Source: Bradyrhizobium lablabi
GTDB lineage: Bacteria > Pseudomonadota > Alphaproteobacteria > Rhizobiales > Xanthobacteraceae
Direction of reading: 5' to 3'
Length of the DNA: 64,000 bases
Assembly (NCBI RefSeq): GCF_018131005.1
Contig: NZ_JAFCJK010000002.1
Coordinates: forward strand, 124,001-188,000
Under the pieces are notes generated by a model. That model did not search any database. It was not told the origin of the DNA and saw only the letters and a list, made by a program, of their open reading frames with translations. Numbering within the stretch: the first letter of the stretch is position 1; every line of letters begins with the position of its first letter. Below are positions 26,459 through 34,792 of the stretch, in pieces. Both the position numbers and the translations under genes were made by a program.

Positions 26459-28000
26459 ATGAGGACGACATCGACCAATGATCTTGTTTCCACGCGACGC
26501 GACGCGCTGAAGAGTGGCATTGGCGCGGCATCACTCGCTGTGTCGGCCGGCAGAGCGGCTGTTCCGGTCGCGGTGTCGACAGCATCGGTCGCCGTCACGA
26601 CCACGACGGCCCAGGCTCAGCAGGCCATTGCCACGACGTCCGACGTGACGGAGCCGGCAACGGGCATAGTGATGTTCCCGGACTATGCAAAGGCGGTCGC
26701 GCAGATGGCCTACATCTGGGGCTGGCCCATCATCAACATGATCAACCGCAGGGCCGCCATCACGCAAGCACCGCAGCCTGGTCATCTCAACGGTGTGCTG
26801 CCTGCCGCCCCGCGCGGCCAGATTGCGATGCTCGCCGACTACATCGAGCCTTCCGAGACCTTCGTGACTTGTCCCAATCAGGACGTGGTTTATGGCCTTG
26901 GCTTCTTCTCACTCGATGAGGAGCCGGTGGTGATCCAGGTGCCGGATTTCGGCGGCCGCTTCTGGGTCTATGCCCTCTATGATGCGCGCACCGACCAGTT
27001 CGGCGAGCTCGGCAAGCCCTACAACACGCGGCCGGGATTTTATCTGCTTGCAGGCCCGAACTGGAAGGGCCTCAAGCCATACGGCATCAGCGAAGTGGTC
27101 CGGTGCTCCACTTCGCTGGCCAACGCCATTCCGCGCGTCTTCCAGGACGATACGCCGGAGGACAAGAAGGCGATCCAGCCGGTCATCAACCAGATTGTCG
27201 CTTACCCGCTGAAGGATTTCACCGGCAAGATGAAGACGATCGAATGGAGCAAGGCGCCAACCATCCAAGGGCCGAAATCGACCGGCGAGGAAACGAAGTG
27301 GGTAATCCCGGAGAAGTTCTTCGATCAGTTCGGCGAAGCCCTCGACATCGTCGATCCCCTGCCCGGCGAGCAAGCCATGTACGGCCAGTTCCGCTTGCTG
27401 CTCGATGCAGCCGCTAAGGACCCCGAACTGAAGAAGGTGCTGGTCGCGAGCGCTATCGACACGGAAGACAAGATCATCAAGGCGTTCTTCCAGTGGAAGC
27501 ACAATGGTCGTCCGGCGGGTAACGGATGGAATCGCTCGACCAACAATGCGCAGTTTGGCATCGACTACTTCAATCGCACGGGCACGGCGAAGTCGAATAT
27601 GTTCGACAACAGGCCGACGGAGACGCAATATTTCTACACCGACAATGATGGCGCAGGTGGTGAGCTCACTGGCGGCGGCAGCTACGAGATCACGTTCCCG
27701 GCGGGGCAAGAGCCGCCGGTCAATGGCTTCTGGTCGTTGACGCTCTACAACGACAAGCACCTCTTCCACGCGAATGATCTCAAGCGTTATTCTCTCGGCA
27801 CCAAGAACAAGAACCTCAAGCGCGACGCCGACGGCTCGCTCACGCTCTACGTCGGCGCCAAATCGCCCGGAGGAGACAAGCAAGCGAACTGGCTGCCGGC
27901 GCCGGATGGGCATTTCTCGCTCTACATCCGCGCCTACTGGGGCAAGGAGGGCATCCTCGACGGCTCATGGCAGCCGCCGGTCATCAAGAAAGTGACGTGA
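26459..28000 (+). CDS. DUF1254/DUF1214 domain protein with Tat-like signal (513 aa)
   Basis: The N-terminus [21 protein letters not shown] carries a twin-arginine (R13-R14) motif followed by an Ala-rich hydrophobic stretch, suggesting Tat export. DUF1254 occupies ~residues 65-200 ([43 protein letters not shown]), DUF1214 the C-terminal ~120 residues ([43 protein letters not shown]). It is a diverged partner of the upstream gene, not a recent duplicate. The 70-base gap contains GGGGAG before the ATG. Both probably form one transcript. Biochemical role unknown. Confidence 0.88.
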   Translation: MRTTSTNDLVSTRRDALKSGIGAASLAVSAGRAAVPVAVSTASVAVTTTTAQAQQAIATTSDVTEPATGIVMFPDYAKAVAQMAYIWGWPIINMINRRAAITQAPQPGHLNGVLPAAPRGQIAMLADYIEPSETFVTCPNQDVVYGLGFFSLDEEPVVIQVPDFGGRFWVYALYDARTDQFGELGKPYNTRPGFYLLAGPNWKGLKPYGISEVVRCSTSLANAIPRVFQDDTPEDKKAIQPVINQIVAYPLKDFTGKMKTIEWSKAPTIQGPKSTGEETKWVIPEKFFDQFGEALDIVDPLPGEQAMYGQFRLLLDAAAKDPELKKVLVASAIDTEDKIIKAFFQWKHNGRPAGNGWNRSTNNAQFGIDYFNRTGTAKSNMFDNRPTETQYFYTDNDGAGGELTGGGSYEITFPAGQEPPVNGFWSLTLYNDKHLFHANDLKRYSLGTKNKNLKRDADGSLTLYVGAKSPGGDKQANWLPAPDGHFSLYIRAYWGKEGILDGSWQPPVIKKVT

Positions 28001-28203
28001 CGCGCCGCGGCCGCAATTCACACGTGGTCCAGCGAACTTGCGAATGATCTGACGGACAGTCTCGCCCAGACCGGCGTTTCGCCCTGGGCCTCGGCTAACA
28101 AATTTGCCCGCTATTAACTTTTGTGAGTGTCCGCGTGCGGGACGTGGCGTAAGTCGCTTTGCATCAGCGAGTGGATTGGCTCGCCGGGTCTGGGGGCGCC
28201 GAA

Positions 28204-28392
28204 ATGACCGCTTCGTCCGAAAAGATCTCTCCTCTCCGCAGGCACGCTGCCGATGCGCTTCGTCGCGCGCGTAGACTTCCGATCGGTCCCGCCAGAAACG
28301 ATCTGCGGCAACTCGCGCTTGGCCTGCGATGGCTCGAAAGAAACGGTTATACAGCCAAGGTCGAAGCCCGGATCGAAGCGATTGCAAAGTGA
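28204..28392 (+). CDS. Small basic helical protein (62 aa)
   Basis: MTASSEKISPLRRHAADALR then RRLPIGPARNDLRQLALGLRWLER: two predicted amphipathic helices rich in Arg and Leu. The pattern, including P.G.ARNDLRQLA.GL.WLE, matches short conserved Bradyrhizobium hypotheticals as I remember them. The start at 28204 was chosen because upstream residues in the open frame are not protein-like; the Shine-Dalgarno is weak (GGGGGCG). Function unknown. Confidence 0.55.
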   Translation: MTASSEKISPLRRHAADALRRARRLPIGPARNDLRQLALGLRWLERNGYTAKVEARIEAIAK

Positions 28393-28719
28393 CCCGCCGC
28401 GGCGCTTCGGAACGGCAGGTCCGCAAGTGAGATAGTTTGGCCGGCACGGTTGGCGCGAGTAAGGCTACTCGAGGCCTCGGCTTCAGTCTGAAAGGCCAGG
28501 ATTCGGCCGGTGCGTATCTGTCCCTCGATGTCGATACAAGTACCTCGGTTTCGCCGGGCGAACTGTTTAGCGAGTGCCCGTTCGACCGACGTCGGCAAGT
28601 CCCTGGACCTGTCGCACTTTGGCTCGCCGGACGTCCCGGCCGGAACCGAAGGAACCGCGCAGCGGGTTGGGTCTTATCCCACGCAATCGTCGGGCCATAA
28701 AATCAGGGAGAAACAATCC
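28393..28719. other. Intergenic stretch without a confident gene
   Basis: An 83-codon minus-strand frame (28347-28598, starting MPTSVERALAKQFARRNRGT) partly looks like a protein (CIDIEGQIRTGRILAF) but overlaps the small plus-strand gene and has no good ribosome-binding site, so it is not called. The last ~60 bases carry the leader of the next gene. Confidence 0.3.
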
Positions 28720-28950
28720 ATGCGCCAGCAACTCACGCTCGCCGCTATGGCGTTGCTGATCGGGACGTCATCGTCATGGGCTCAAGGGCATATGGGTAGT
28801 CCGCAGGAGCAGCAGGCCTGCAGGCGAGACGCACAGCGCTTCTGCCGGCAGCAAATGGCCGATGACAACGCGGTTCAGCAATGCTTGCAGCAAAATCGCG
28901 CGAAGCTGAGCAAGAGCTGCTCGAAGGTATTCCAGAGCCACGGGATGTAG
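28720..28950 (+). CDS. Small secreted Cys-containing protein (76 aa)
   Basis: MRQQLTLAAMALLIGTSSSWAQG is a signal peptide with cleavage after WAQ or nearby. The mature part contains four Cys in CRRDAQRFCRQ...QQCLQQNRAKLSKSCSKVF, a C-x7-C...C-x11-C arrangement like the cysteine-rich repeat of small periplasmic Bradyrhizobium proteins. It probably forms two disulfides in the periplasm. The start follows AGGGAGAAACAATCC. Function unknown. Confidence 0.7.
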   Translation: MRQQLTLAAMALLIGTSSSWAQGHMGSPQEQQACRRDAQRFCRQQMADDNAVQQCLQQNRAKLSKSCSKVFQSHGM

Positions 28951-29152
28951 TCGCGTCCTCAAGGAGACGACGGAATCGCTGCGCTGCAGCCACCAGCCGG
29001 TACTGTTGAATGACTGCGAAGCATGAACTCGCGCGGCACCAGCGCAGATTGTTCTATTGCGGCGAAGGTGTTATGATAAGGAATTCTACCATTAATAGCA
29101 AAATCGACTCGACCTGCAACTCTTGCTGGTGTAGTTATCTCAGGTAGAAAAA

Positions 29153-29181
29153 ACCCGACCAAGGGGGCAACCTGGTCGGGT
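29153..29181 (-). terminator. Rho-independent terminator of the Flp pilin gene
   Basis: On the minus strand ACCCGACCA pairs with TGGTCGGGT around an 11-base loop and is followed by a run of six T (the A run at 29148-29153 on the plus strand). It lies 58 bases after the pilin stop codon. Confidence 0.8.
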
Positions 29182-29238
29182 CTCTTCGACGCCAGCTACT
29201 TAGGAGTCTTCCCCCTCTGAGAAAGGGGGTCTTCAGGC

Positions 29239-29421
29239 TTAAGAGCCGCCAGCACCGGGGGTTAGGGCGGTTTCGATCTTGCCGAAGTTGGTAATCAACT
29301 GCGAACCGACACCCTTAACAGCTCCGATGATGGCGATTGCGATGCCAGCGGCAATCAAGCCGTATTCGATCGCGGTAGCGCCGGATTCGTCGGCAATGAA
29401 CTTAGTGAGAACGTTACGCAA
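29239..29421 (-). CDS. Flp-family type IVb pilin (60 aa)
   Basis: Started at the TTG at 29421 because CAGGGAGA lies nine bases upstream and the product then reads MRNVLTKFIADESGATAIEYGLIAAGI, the canonical Flp leader. Prepilin peptidase would cut after Gly14, leaving a mature pilin beginning ATAIEY (Glu at +5), followed by one hydrophobic helix and a short Gly-rich tail. It forms bundle-type (Tad) pili for adhesion. No tad/cpa assembly genes are in the window, so the export machinery must be elsewhere. A terminator follows. Confidence 0.93.
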   Translation of the reverse strand: MRNVLTKFIADESGATAIEYGLIAAGIAIAIIGAVKGVGSQLITNFGKIETALTPGAGGS

Positions 29422-30319
29422 CTTGCTATCTCCCTGTGGTTTGCGTTGGGCAACCCAACCGTGCACAATATATAAATTGGAATCTAAGGTTGTATTACCG
29501 CAAACGCCAACCTTCCTAAAAGTTGTTAACCTTTATTATTTCAATCCTGAGTAGGCAATCCATTGGATGCACGAGCCCGATCCGACGAGAGGCCATGAAG
29601 CTCGATTGGAAAGCTCGAAATGCCGACTGAGGCCGAAGGCGTTCGCGCCCTGTCCCAGGCGGACGCGCTCCCAGCCTGTGGGATGAGGAGCCTTCGCTGC
29701 AAGTGCGTCCGGGGTCCATGAACAACCCGCAGAAGAAGGCGCCATCACCTGCCCTCCTCACCGCCCCCTGCCTGTTCTGGTGCCGGAGTTATCCACAGAA
29801 CATCCACCGGTGGCCCGCAACAGATTGGCAACCAAGCAAGAACCTGACACGAAACCGCCACCCCCGCGTCACTCTTCTCCAGCCAGCCGCCGAGGGGCCA
29901 ACGGGCAAAAAAGATGAAGAGCCTCAACCTCCCGACGCCCTTAAGCTTCGCAAGGCTCCGATGCCGGACATTCTCAACCGCTGCGGTTCATGACCGCCGC
30001 CAAAAGGTCGCCCGACGCGCATGGCAGTGCACGCCGGGCCAAGGTTCACTTGAACTGGAATCGCCAGGATCGGCCGGCTCAGGGTGAACGCTGGACGGGC
30101 GATTGGTGGGAAACTTGATTTGGGTCAAGCTCTAGGAACTTTTTCACGGCCCGACAACGAGAGCCGCACATGCGGCAGGCGCGGCGCTGACGCACGGCCT
30201 GACTTCCGTTGGAATCGGTCGACCGTCCCCAGCCATGGGCTACCGGATGACGGTCCAGCGTCCTATCTTGGAACGAAACCCCAAAGCCCGAATAGTTTCA
30301 GTTTGCGTGGAGTGGAGTG
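29422..30319. other. 900-base region without a supported gene
   Basis: The first ~110 bases are AT-rich and hold the pilin promoter. At 29787-29797 there is a perfect DnaA-box-like nonamer (TTATCCACA) but no cluster of boxes, so it is not an origin. A 97-codon plus-strand frame (29703-29993) and others are Arg/Pro-rich with no start signal and look like chance ORFs. Confidence 0.4.
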
Positions 30320-30610
30320 ATGCGTCGCTCGCGTTCGATGTTCCATTCTTTGATGATGTTGGCGATCGAGGCAAACCAGGTGGTTGGTCTCCGCACGATG
30401 AAGCTCATGCGCGGCGGTAGAGGTGCCCGGCGCGAAGCCGAGCTGATGGTCCGAGAGAAAATGGATGCGGCTTTGGATGCAACCGCCAGAGTCATGGCGG
30501 GCGCTTCCGGCGATGCGATCGTTCGCCGATACCGGCGGCGCGTGGCGGCAAACGCCAAGCGGCTCAAAAAACCAGTATCGATCCGAAAGCGGAGCCGACG
30601 CCGCAGATAA
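30320..30610 (+). CDS. Small basic helical protein (96 aa)
   Basis: The product begins MRRSRSMFHSLMMLAIEANQ, continues with a helix-rich middle (REAELMVREKMDAALDATARVMAG) and ends with a very basic tail (RRYRRRVAANAKRLKKPVS...RRRR). The conserved-looking middle suggests a real small protein of the kind annotated as hypothetical next to stress genes in Bradyrhizobium. ATG 30320 is preferred to GTG 30317 because GTGGAG is then correctly placed. A nucleic-acid-binding role is possible from the charge, but this is inference. Confidence 0.5.
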   Translation: MRRSRSMFHSLMMLAIEANQVVGLRTMKLMRGGRGARREAELMVREKMDAALDATARVMAGASGDAIVRRYRRRVAANAKRLKKPVSIRKRSRRRR

Positions 30611-30829
30611 TCTTGCGGGGCGAGACTTTCGAGCGTGGCAATGAGGTGGCCGGCCGGCCAGCGGAACCGGCGAGCCGGATCGTTCAAAGTTTCCGGCGAC
30701 AGCGCTCAAGCCACCAGTGCGGACCGCACCCTCCCCTTGGAGGCTATCTGCTCGCACGCCACTACTCCGCCGCGACTCAGGATTTGGTTCTCCCTCGGGT
30801 CTGGTGGCTTGTCGAGTGGAGACCGCGCT

Positions 30830-31123
30830 ATGCGTGGAACGGCCATGCAATTCGTGCGCGTCGTCAGTCGCGTCGAGCAAATGGAAATATGGAACGCGAA
30901 CAGAAACGGCTTTTCGTTCGTAATCAGCTATGAGAGCCACGGCGGCTCCGGCCTTCAGGGACGAACCGGCTACGTGGCGTCGTGGCGCCCGATCAATCGC
31001 AACAGGTCCGCGATCAGGGTTGGCGGCTCGCCCTTCAAAACGCTCGCTGAAGCCGAAGAAGCCTGCGAGGCCATGCTTGGCCACCTGACGGCAAACGGGC
31101 CCATACCGGGAGAAGAGCGATGA
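30830..31123 (+). CDS. Hypothetical protein (97 aa), coupled to the next gene
   Basis: Start ATG 30830, preceded by GTGGAGA. The product has a beta-rich pattern: MQFVRVVSRVEQMEIWNANR, FSFVISYESHGGSGLQG and RTGYVASWRPINRNRS, then an alpha helix with TLAEAEEACEAMLGHL. It could be a small DUF-type alpha/beta domain. The stop codon overlaps the ATG of the following secreted protein gene (ATGA), so the two are translated together. No family is recognised. Confidence 0.6.
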   Translation: MRGTAMQFVRVVSRVEQMEIWNANRNGFSFVISYESHGGSGLQGRTGYVASWRPINRNRSAIRVGGSPFKTLAEAEEACEAMLGHLTANGPIPGEER

Positions 31124-31407
31124 GAGTCCTTGCCGCGACGCTTACTTTGCTTGTTTCGAATGCCGCCGCCGCTCAACAGTGCCAGACTTGCTCAACGGCC
31201 GACGCCTGCATAAAGGCATATGTCAAGTCCACGTCGGACGCCCAAAGCGCGACCAAGCAGGCAATCCGGGATTGGAAGCAGAATCTGGACAGAAAGGCCT
31301 CTGCTGAATTGTCCAGCAGAGGCGCACTCGCGTTGCAAGACGCCATGGAAGCGCAAGTCCGTGCGGAGCTTGAACGTCTGAAGGAGTGCCTGGCCAACAT
31401 CAGGTAG
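31120..31407 (+). CDS. Small secreted protein (95 aa)
   Basis: MRVLAATLTLLVSNAAAAQQ is a typical Sec signal with an AxA site. The mature part has QTCSTADACIKAYVKSTSDA and ends with a charged helix and ERLKECLANIR, giving four Cys that may pair. It overlaps the upstream hypothetical by four bases (ATGA). A periplasmic location is likely; function unknown. Confidence 0.65.
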   Translation: MRVLAATLTLLVSNAAAAQQCQTCSTADACIKAYVKSTSDAQSATKQAIRDWKQNLDRKASAELSSRGALALQDAMEAQVRAELERLKECLANIR

Positions 31408-31501
31408 CCGCCCGGCGACACGTAACACACAACGGCGGATTCGCAATCGCCGGCCACAATGCCGGTCCGCCGACGCCGCCAGGCCGCACCCGCAAGACTA
31501 A

Positions 31502-31738
31502 TTGCTATCTTCAACAGAAGCCGGCGCTCTGCTTCGTACCTCCTCGCTTTTGGGGGTGGGGGCTCCTGTGGATCTATTTCGGGCTGAAAAGGTTGCGACT
31601 CTCGAGGACCAATCTGACAAAAAGTGCCATGCCTGCACTGGAAAACTCATTCTTGTCAGAACGATCGTTGAATCCGATAGCGGCGCTTTACTTCATATGT
31701 TCGAGTGCGAATGCGGCGCGCGCACCTGGTCCGACTAA
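31502..31738 (+). CDS. Small zinc-ribbon-like protein
   Basis: The C-terminal ~45 residues contain two CxxC/CxC pairs (KKCHACTGKLILVRTIV...HMFECECGARTWSD), the arrangement of a single zinc ribbon. The start is uncertain: the first available codon is TTG 31502 with no clear ribosome-binding site, and the N-terminal third (SSTEAGALLRTSS) is not conserved-looking. The true protein may be shorter. Function unknown; such ribbons are often in small adaptor or regulatory proteins. Confidence 0.5.
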   Translation: MLSSTEAGALLRTSSLLGVGAPVDLFRAEKVATLEDQSDKKCHACTGKLILVRTIVESDSGALLHMFECECGARTWSD

Positions 31739-31910
31739 GCGATGACAGGCGGCCCGCCCGGATCAAACCGGGCAGGCTTTGATTTTGTTGGCAATCGAGC
31801 CTGAGGGGTCGTCGCTTCCGGGTACGCCGGCGGCGTTCGCCTGCCCCTGACAAACGCCAGACATAAAGTCCACTGAAACCCGGCGGCACAGCAGGGCAAG
31901 GCCCCGCTGC

Positions 31911-32711
31911 TTACTGCGCGGTCAGCCCACCGTCGACCACCATTGCCGATCCGGTCATGAAGCCCGCATCGTCGGACGCCAGGAACACAATGGCGAGCGC
32001 GATGTCCTCGGCGACGCCAAGCCGGCCAATCGGGTGCGCCTTCATCGCAACATTGCGAGCACTCTCAACATCTTTGCCGGCCCGCGCGGCCCGCACCGCG
32101 AAGGTCTGCGCGCCCATATCCGTCTCGATCACGCCGGGATGGACCGAGTTGACACGAATTTTCCACCCCTTGCCGGCAAAGGAAAGGGCAGCCGACTTGG
32201 TGAACAGCGTCACGCCACCCTTTGTCATCGAGTAGAGTGAGTCGAGCTGCGAGCCCACGATACCGGCGACCGACGAAAGGTTCACGATTGCCGAGCCGTG
32301 CCGGCTCGAGCTGCCGCTCTCGGCGAGCGCGGGAGCACACACCTTCGTGCCGAGCCAGACGCCCGTCATGTTGACGGCGACGAGGCGATTCCAATCCTCC
32401 ATGGTGGCGTCCATCAGGTCCTTGCCCAGGAACATGCCGGCGTTGTTCACGAGAATGTCGAGTTTGCCGAACTGTTTGGTTGCTTCAGCAACAGCAGCCG
32501 CCCAGGCGGCCTCCGTGGTTACGTCAAGAGCGAGCGCGAACGCCTTGCCGCCCGCGTTGGATATTTCGCTGGCTGTCTGCCGCAGGCTATCGGCCAGCAC
32601 GTCACCGATGATGACCGTGGCACCTGCCGCGGCCATCTTGCGCGCCGTTTCGGCGCCGATGCCGCGCGCGGCACCTGAGATCAATGCGACCTTTCCATCC
32701 AAACGGTTCAT
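31911..32711 (-). CDS. SDR-family oxidoreductase (266 aa)
   Basis: Started at MNRLDGKVALISGAARGIGA with GGAGGAGGG upstream rather than the longer open frame. The cofactor motif SGAARGIG is at 12-19, NNAG at 89-92, catalytic Ser147 in IVNLSSVAG and Y160-SMT-K164. The C-terminal MTGSAMVVDGG closes the fold. It is likely an alcohol or ketone dehydrogenase, perhaps of the cyclopentanol/2,5-dichloro-diol type by overall similarity; the substrate is unknown. It stands alone. Confidence 0.92.
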   Translation of the reverse strand: MNRLDGKVALISGAARGIGAETARKMAAAGATVIIGDVLADSLRQTASEISNAGGKAFALALDVTTEAAWAAAVAEATKQFGKLDILVNNAGMFLGKDLMDATMEDWNRLVAVNMTGVWLGTKVCAPALAESGSSSRHGSAIVNLSSVAGIVGSQLDSLYSMTKGGVTLFTKSAALSFAGKGWKIRVNSVHPGVIETDMGAQTFAVRAARAGKDVESARNVAMKAHPIGRLGVAEDIALAIVFLASDDAGFMTGSAMVVDGGLTAQ

Positions 32712-33022
32712 GTCGGCCCTCCTCCCCGCTCGCCGCGTGCAAGCGCATCGTATCACATAGATCGCGCCGATATGCCGGGACCGTCTTCAGTGCGTCCGAG
32801 GATTGTGTCATCGCGCGCACAAGGCGGTGCGCGCCAAGCCGCAGGCGCCTGGCGCGGCGCGGCAAGTGGCCGTTCAGGATGTGCAGCCGGCGCGCGGCGA
32901 TCTCCTCGCGCTTATGCTCGTTGGGCTCGGCACAGGCGCGCATATCCTACATGAACGCGCGCGACCTTGGACGGAAGTTCGGGCTGCCTGGATGTATCGA
33001 TCGCGGCTTGGTCCTACGACCG
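32712..33022. other. Intergenic stretch without a supported gene
   Basis: Frames on both strands here are Arg/Ala-rich and overlap each other. A plus-strand frame contains GLGTGAHILHERARPWTEV, but without a start signal or a matching upstream part. Nothing is called. Confidence 0.3.
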
Positions 33023-33238
33023 TCACCGTTCGCGCTTCGCCCGCATCGCGGCGGCGAATGTCCTGCCCTCGTTCACCCACATATCGAGCGGCAGGTCGTT
33101 GAGGTGCTTAACGTAGATGCGATGGGTGTCACACAGCCCGTCGTCATCGAACGCAAAATACCAATAGCTTTTCCCATGCCGGTACAGCTTCAGGCAGGGG
33201 TCGCCGATCAGGTGGACGACCGTCTTTGTGTTGAACAT
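33023..33238 (-). CDS. Small hypothetical protein (71 aa)
   Basis: The product MFNTKTVVHLIGDPCLKLYR then GKSYWYFAFDDDGLCDTHRI and YVKHLNDLPLDMWVNEG has natural composition with aromatic residues and a beta-strand pattern, unlike chance ORFs nearby. No clear Shine-Dalgarno. Resembles short hypotheticals of Bradyrhizobium; no function assigned. Confidence 0.55.
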   Translation of the reverse strand: MFNTKTVVHLIGDPCLKLYRHGKSYWYFAFDDDGLCDTHRIYVKHLNDLPLDMWVNEGRTFAAAMRAKRER

Positions 33239-33822
33239 CGTCAGTTGTTGCTTCGTTCGATAACCCGGACGCCCGCGTCACGGGCGGTCGTGGTGTTGCC
33301 ACTTGCAGCGACAGGAAGCCGCCTAAGTAATACGTGATTTCAAATTGGACATTGACCGCCTGCCCCTCTTCGAACCGCACGAGGTCAACCCTGGAAGCCA
33401 TCTCGACATCGAAGCCGCACCGATTGGGCGACTTCCGGTGTCTTCGGACCTCGAACCAAGCAATTGGAAAAGGTGTGCCGTAGCCCGCAGGCTGCACGAT
33501 CCCAGCAGTCAGTGATATAGCAACGACCCGGCGCAAATCTCTTGGGAATTTTCGCCATTTATTTGTTGTTTCGCGCCAGTCGGCAGCATGTGAGACTGGA
33601 GAACGGCGCGGTCACCGCGTTGGTACACAAAGGCGGTGCGCGATGTGGCGCGACGCCGTCGTCCGACATCGTCGAAGTCGGTGTCCCTTCCGACCCTTAG
33701 TGCACCCCGTTTTCGGCGCAATCGGACGAAGTCTTCAAAAGGGCCAGGAGCGAGCATTAATGGTCGATAAGTGGCGAAGACCGCCCGAAAGCGATCTTCG
33801 CTTGGGAAGGAAAAGCCTTCCG
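33239..33822. other. Region with only doubtful ORFs
   Basis: A minus-strand frame from a TTG at 33536 runs into the previous gene (RRVVAISLTAGIVQPAGYGT, later VNVQFEITYYLGGFLSLQV). Its middle looks protein-like, but it has no ribosome-binding site and overlaps the small gene at 33023 by nearly 100 bases, so it is not called. It may be a degraded secreted-protein gene. Confidence 0.25.
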
Positions 33823-34134
33823 TCAGACGTCAACCTGGATGGAAATGTTGGAGCGTACCCAATCCGATTGCCCGGCCTTCAGCCGCTTGGCTTGAAATTC
33901 TGCGAAAGCTGGATCGGCACCAATTGAGGCCAGGGTGCGCCCATAAGCCTCTATACTATCGAAACGAGCGACGAAGGCGTAGTTTCCGACCTCGCCACCG
34001 ATCACTGACCAATAGCTAACGTCGGCCCCGTGTTTCCTCCAAAGCACCGCACCGTCCTTTGCAAGCTGTAAGACGGTCGCAAGATCGCTACCGGGCTTTG
34101 GATGCGAAACGAACTGCATAACAACTGCAGGCAT
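33823..34134 (-). CDS. Small dimeric alpha/beta-barrel-type hypothetical (103 aa)
   Basis: Started at MPAVVMQFVSHPKPGSDL with GGAGGGG just upstream. The pattern (strand AVVMQFVSHP; helix LATVLQLAKDGAVLWRKHGA; strand DVSYWSVIGGEVGNYAFVAR; helix SIEAYGRTLASIGADPAFAEF; strand QSDWVRSNISIQ) is a ferredoxin-like fold, as in NIPSNAP, EthD or antibiotic-monooxygenase-like proteins. Enzymatic or structural role unknown. Monocistronic. Confidence 0.65.
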   Translation of the reverse strand: MPAVVMQFVSHPKPGSDLATVLQLAKDGAVLWRKHGADVSYWSVIGGEVGNYAFVARFDSIEAYGRTLASIGADPAFAEFQAKRLKAGQSDWVRSNISIQVDV

Positions 34135-34792
34135 CTTCCCCTCCATTGATAAATTATGCGCCAAACAACCTGATAGGTCATCTAACGCCAAGGAGGGTTT
34201 CAAACGGGGCCGCCTCAGGCTTGATCTGGATCAATCCTTGTTCCAGCTTGGCTGGCAACTCGCGAGTTGGACGAGCAGCAAGGGGCGCACCACACATCGT
34301 TTTTCTGCCGAGAGATCTTCGCGTTCAAAAGCCGACATCTCAGCGTTGTCACGGCGAAGACGACAAGCCAGCTACTTTTCGGCTGAAAACAGGTCGCACG
34401 ATCCCTGAATTCCCTTAGGACTGAACGAGCCCCGCTGCGCAAATTTCAGTCCAGCTCCCGCGTCTGACCGGATGAGTCGATCTTTTCAGAGCTCCGTCGA
34501 ACTTTGCGGTCGGCAACATCCGGACAGAGTCGATCAGTTGCCGAAAGACCGGTGTGATGCTGCCGGTACGCCAGATGGCGCGCCTCGGCCGACCGACGCA
34601 CAGGTTCCGAGCCTGCAGGCGACGGATCGCCCGGTGACCGGCGCCCCATCGCGGCCGCATCGGCGCGTGATGGCGCAATGATCTCCCTGTGATCGCGCGG
34701 TGACCGGCGGCGCGCAGAGTATTCGCAGTGTGCGTGTCCCCGGGCACGCCGGCTGCACCAGCGCCGAAGCTCGCGAATCCAGGAGAAGGCCA
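34135..34792. other. Leader region of the large protease operon
   Basis: About 660 bases. The left part (34135-34440) is less GC-rich and holds the promoter of the small gene at 33823. GC rises sharply from ~34530. AGGAGAAGG at 34781-34789 is the ribosome-binding site of the first operon gene. No clear -35/-10 pair, no RNA gene and no other ORF is supported. Confidence 0.4.

Noticed and set aside
28347..28598. 83-codon minus-strand ORF starting MPTSVERALAKQF
   Set aside because: Partly protein-like but overlaps the small plus-strand gene at 28204 and lacks a ribosome-binding site.
29787..29797. Perfect DnaA-box nonamer
   Set aside because: Only one box and no AT-rich unwinding region or dnaA/dnaN/hemE context, so not an origin.
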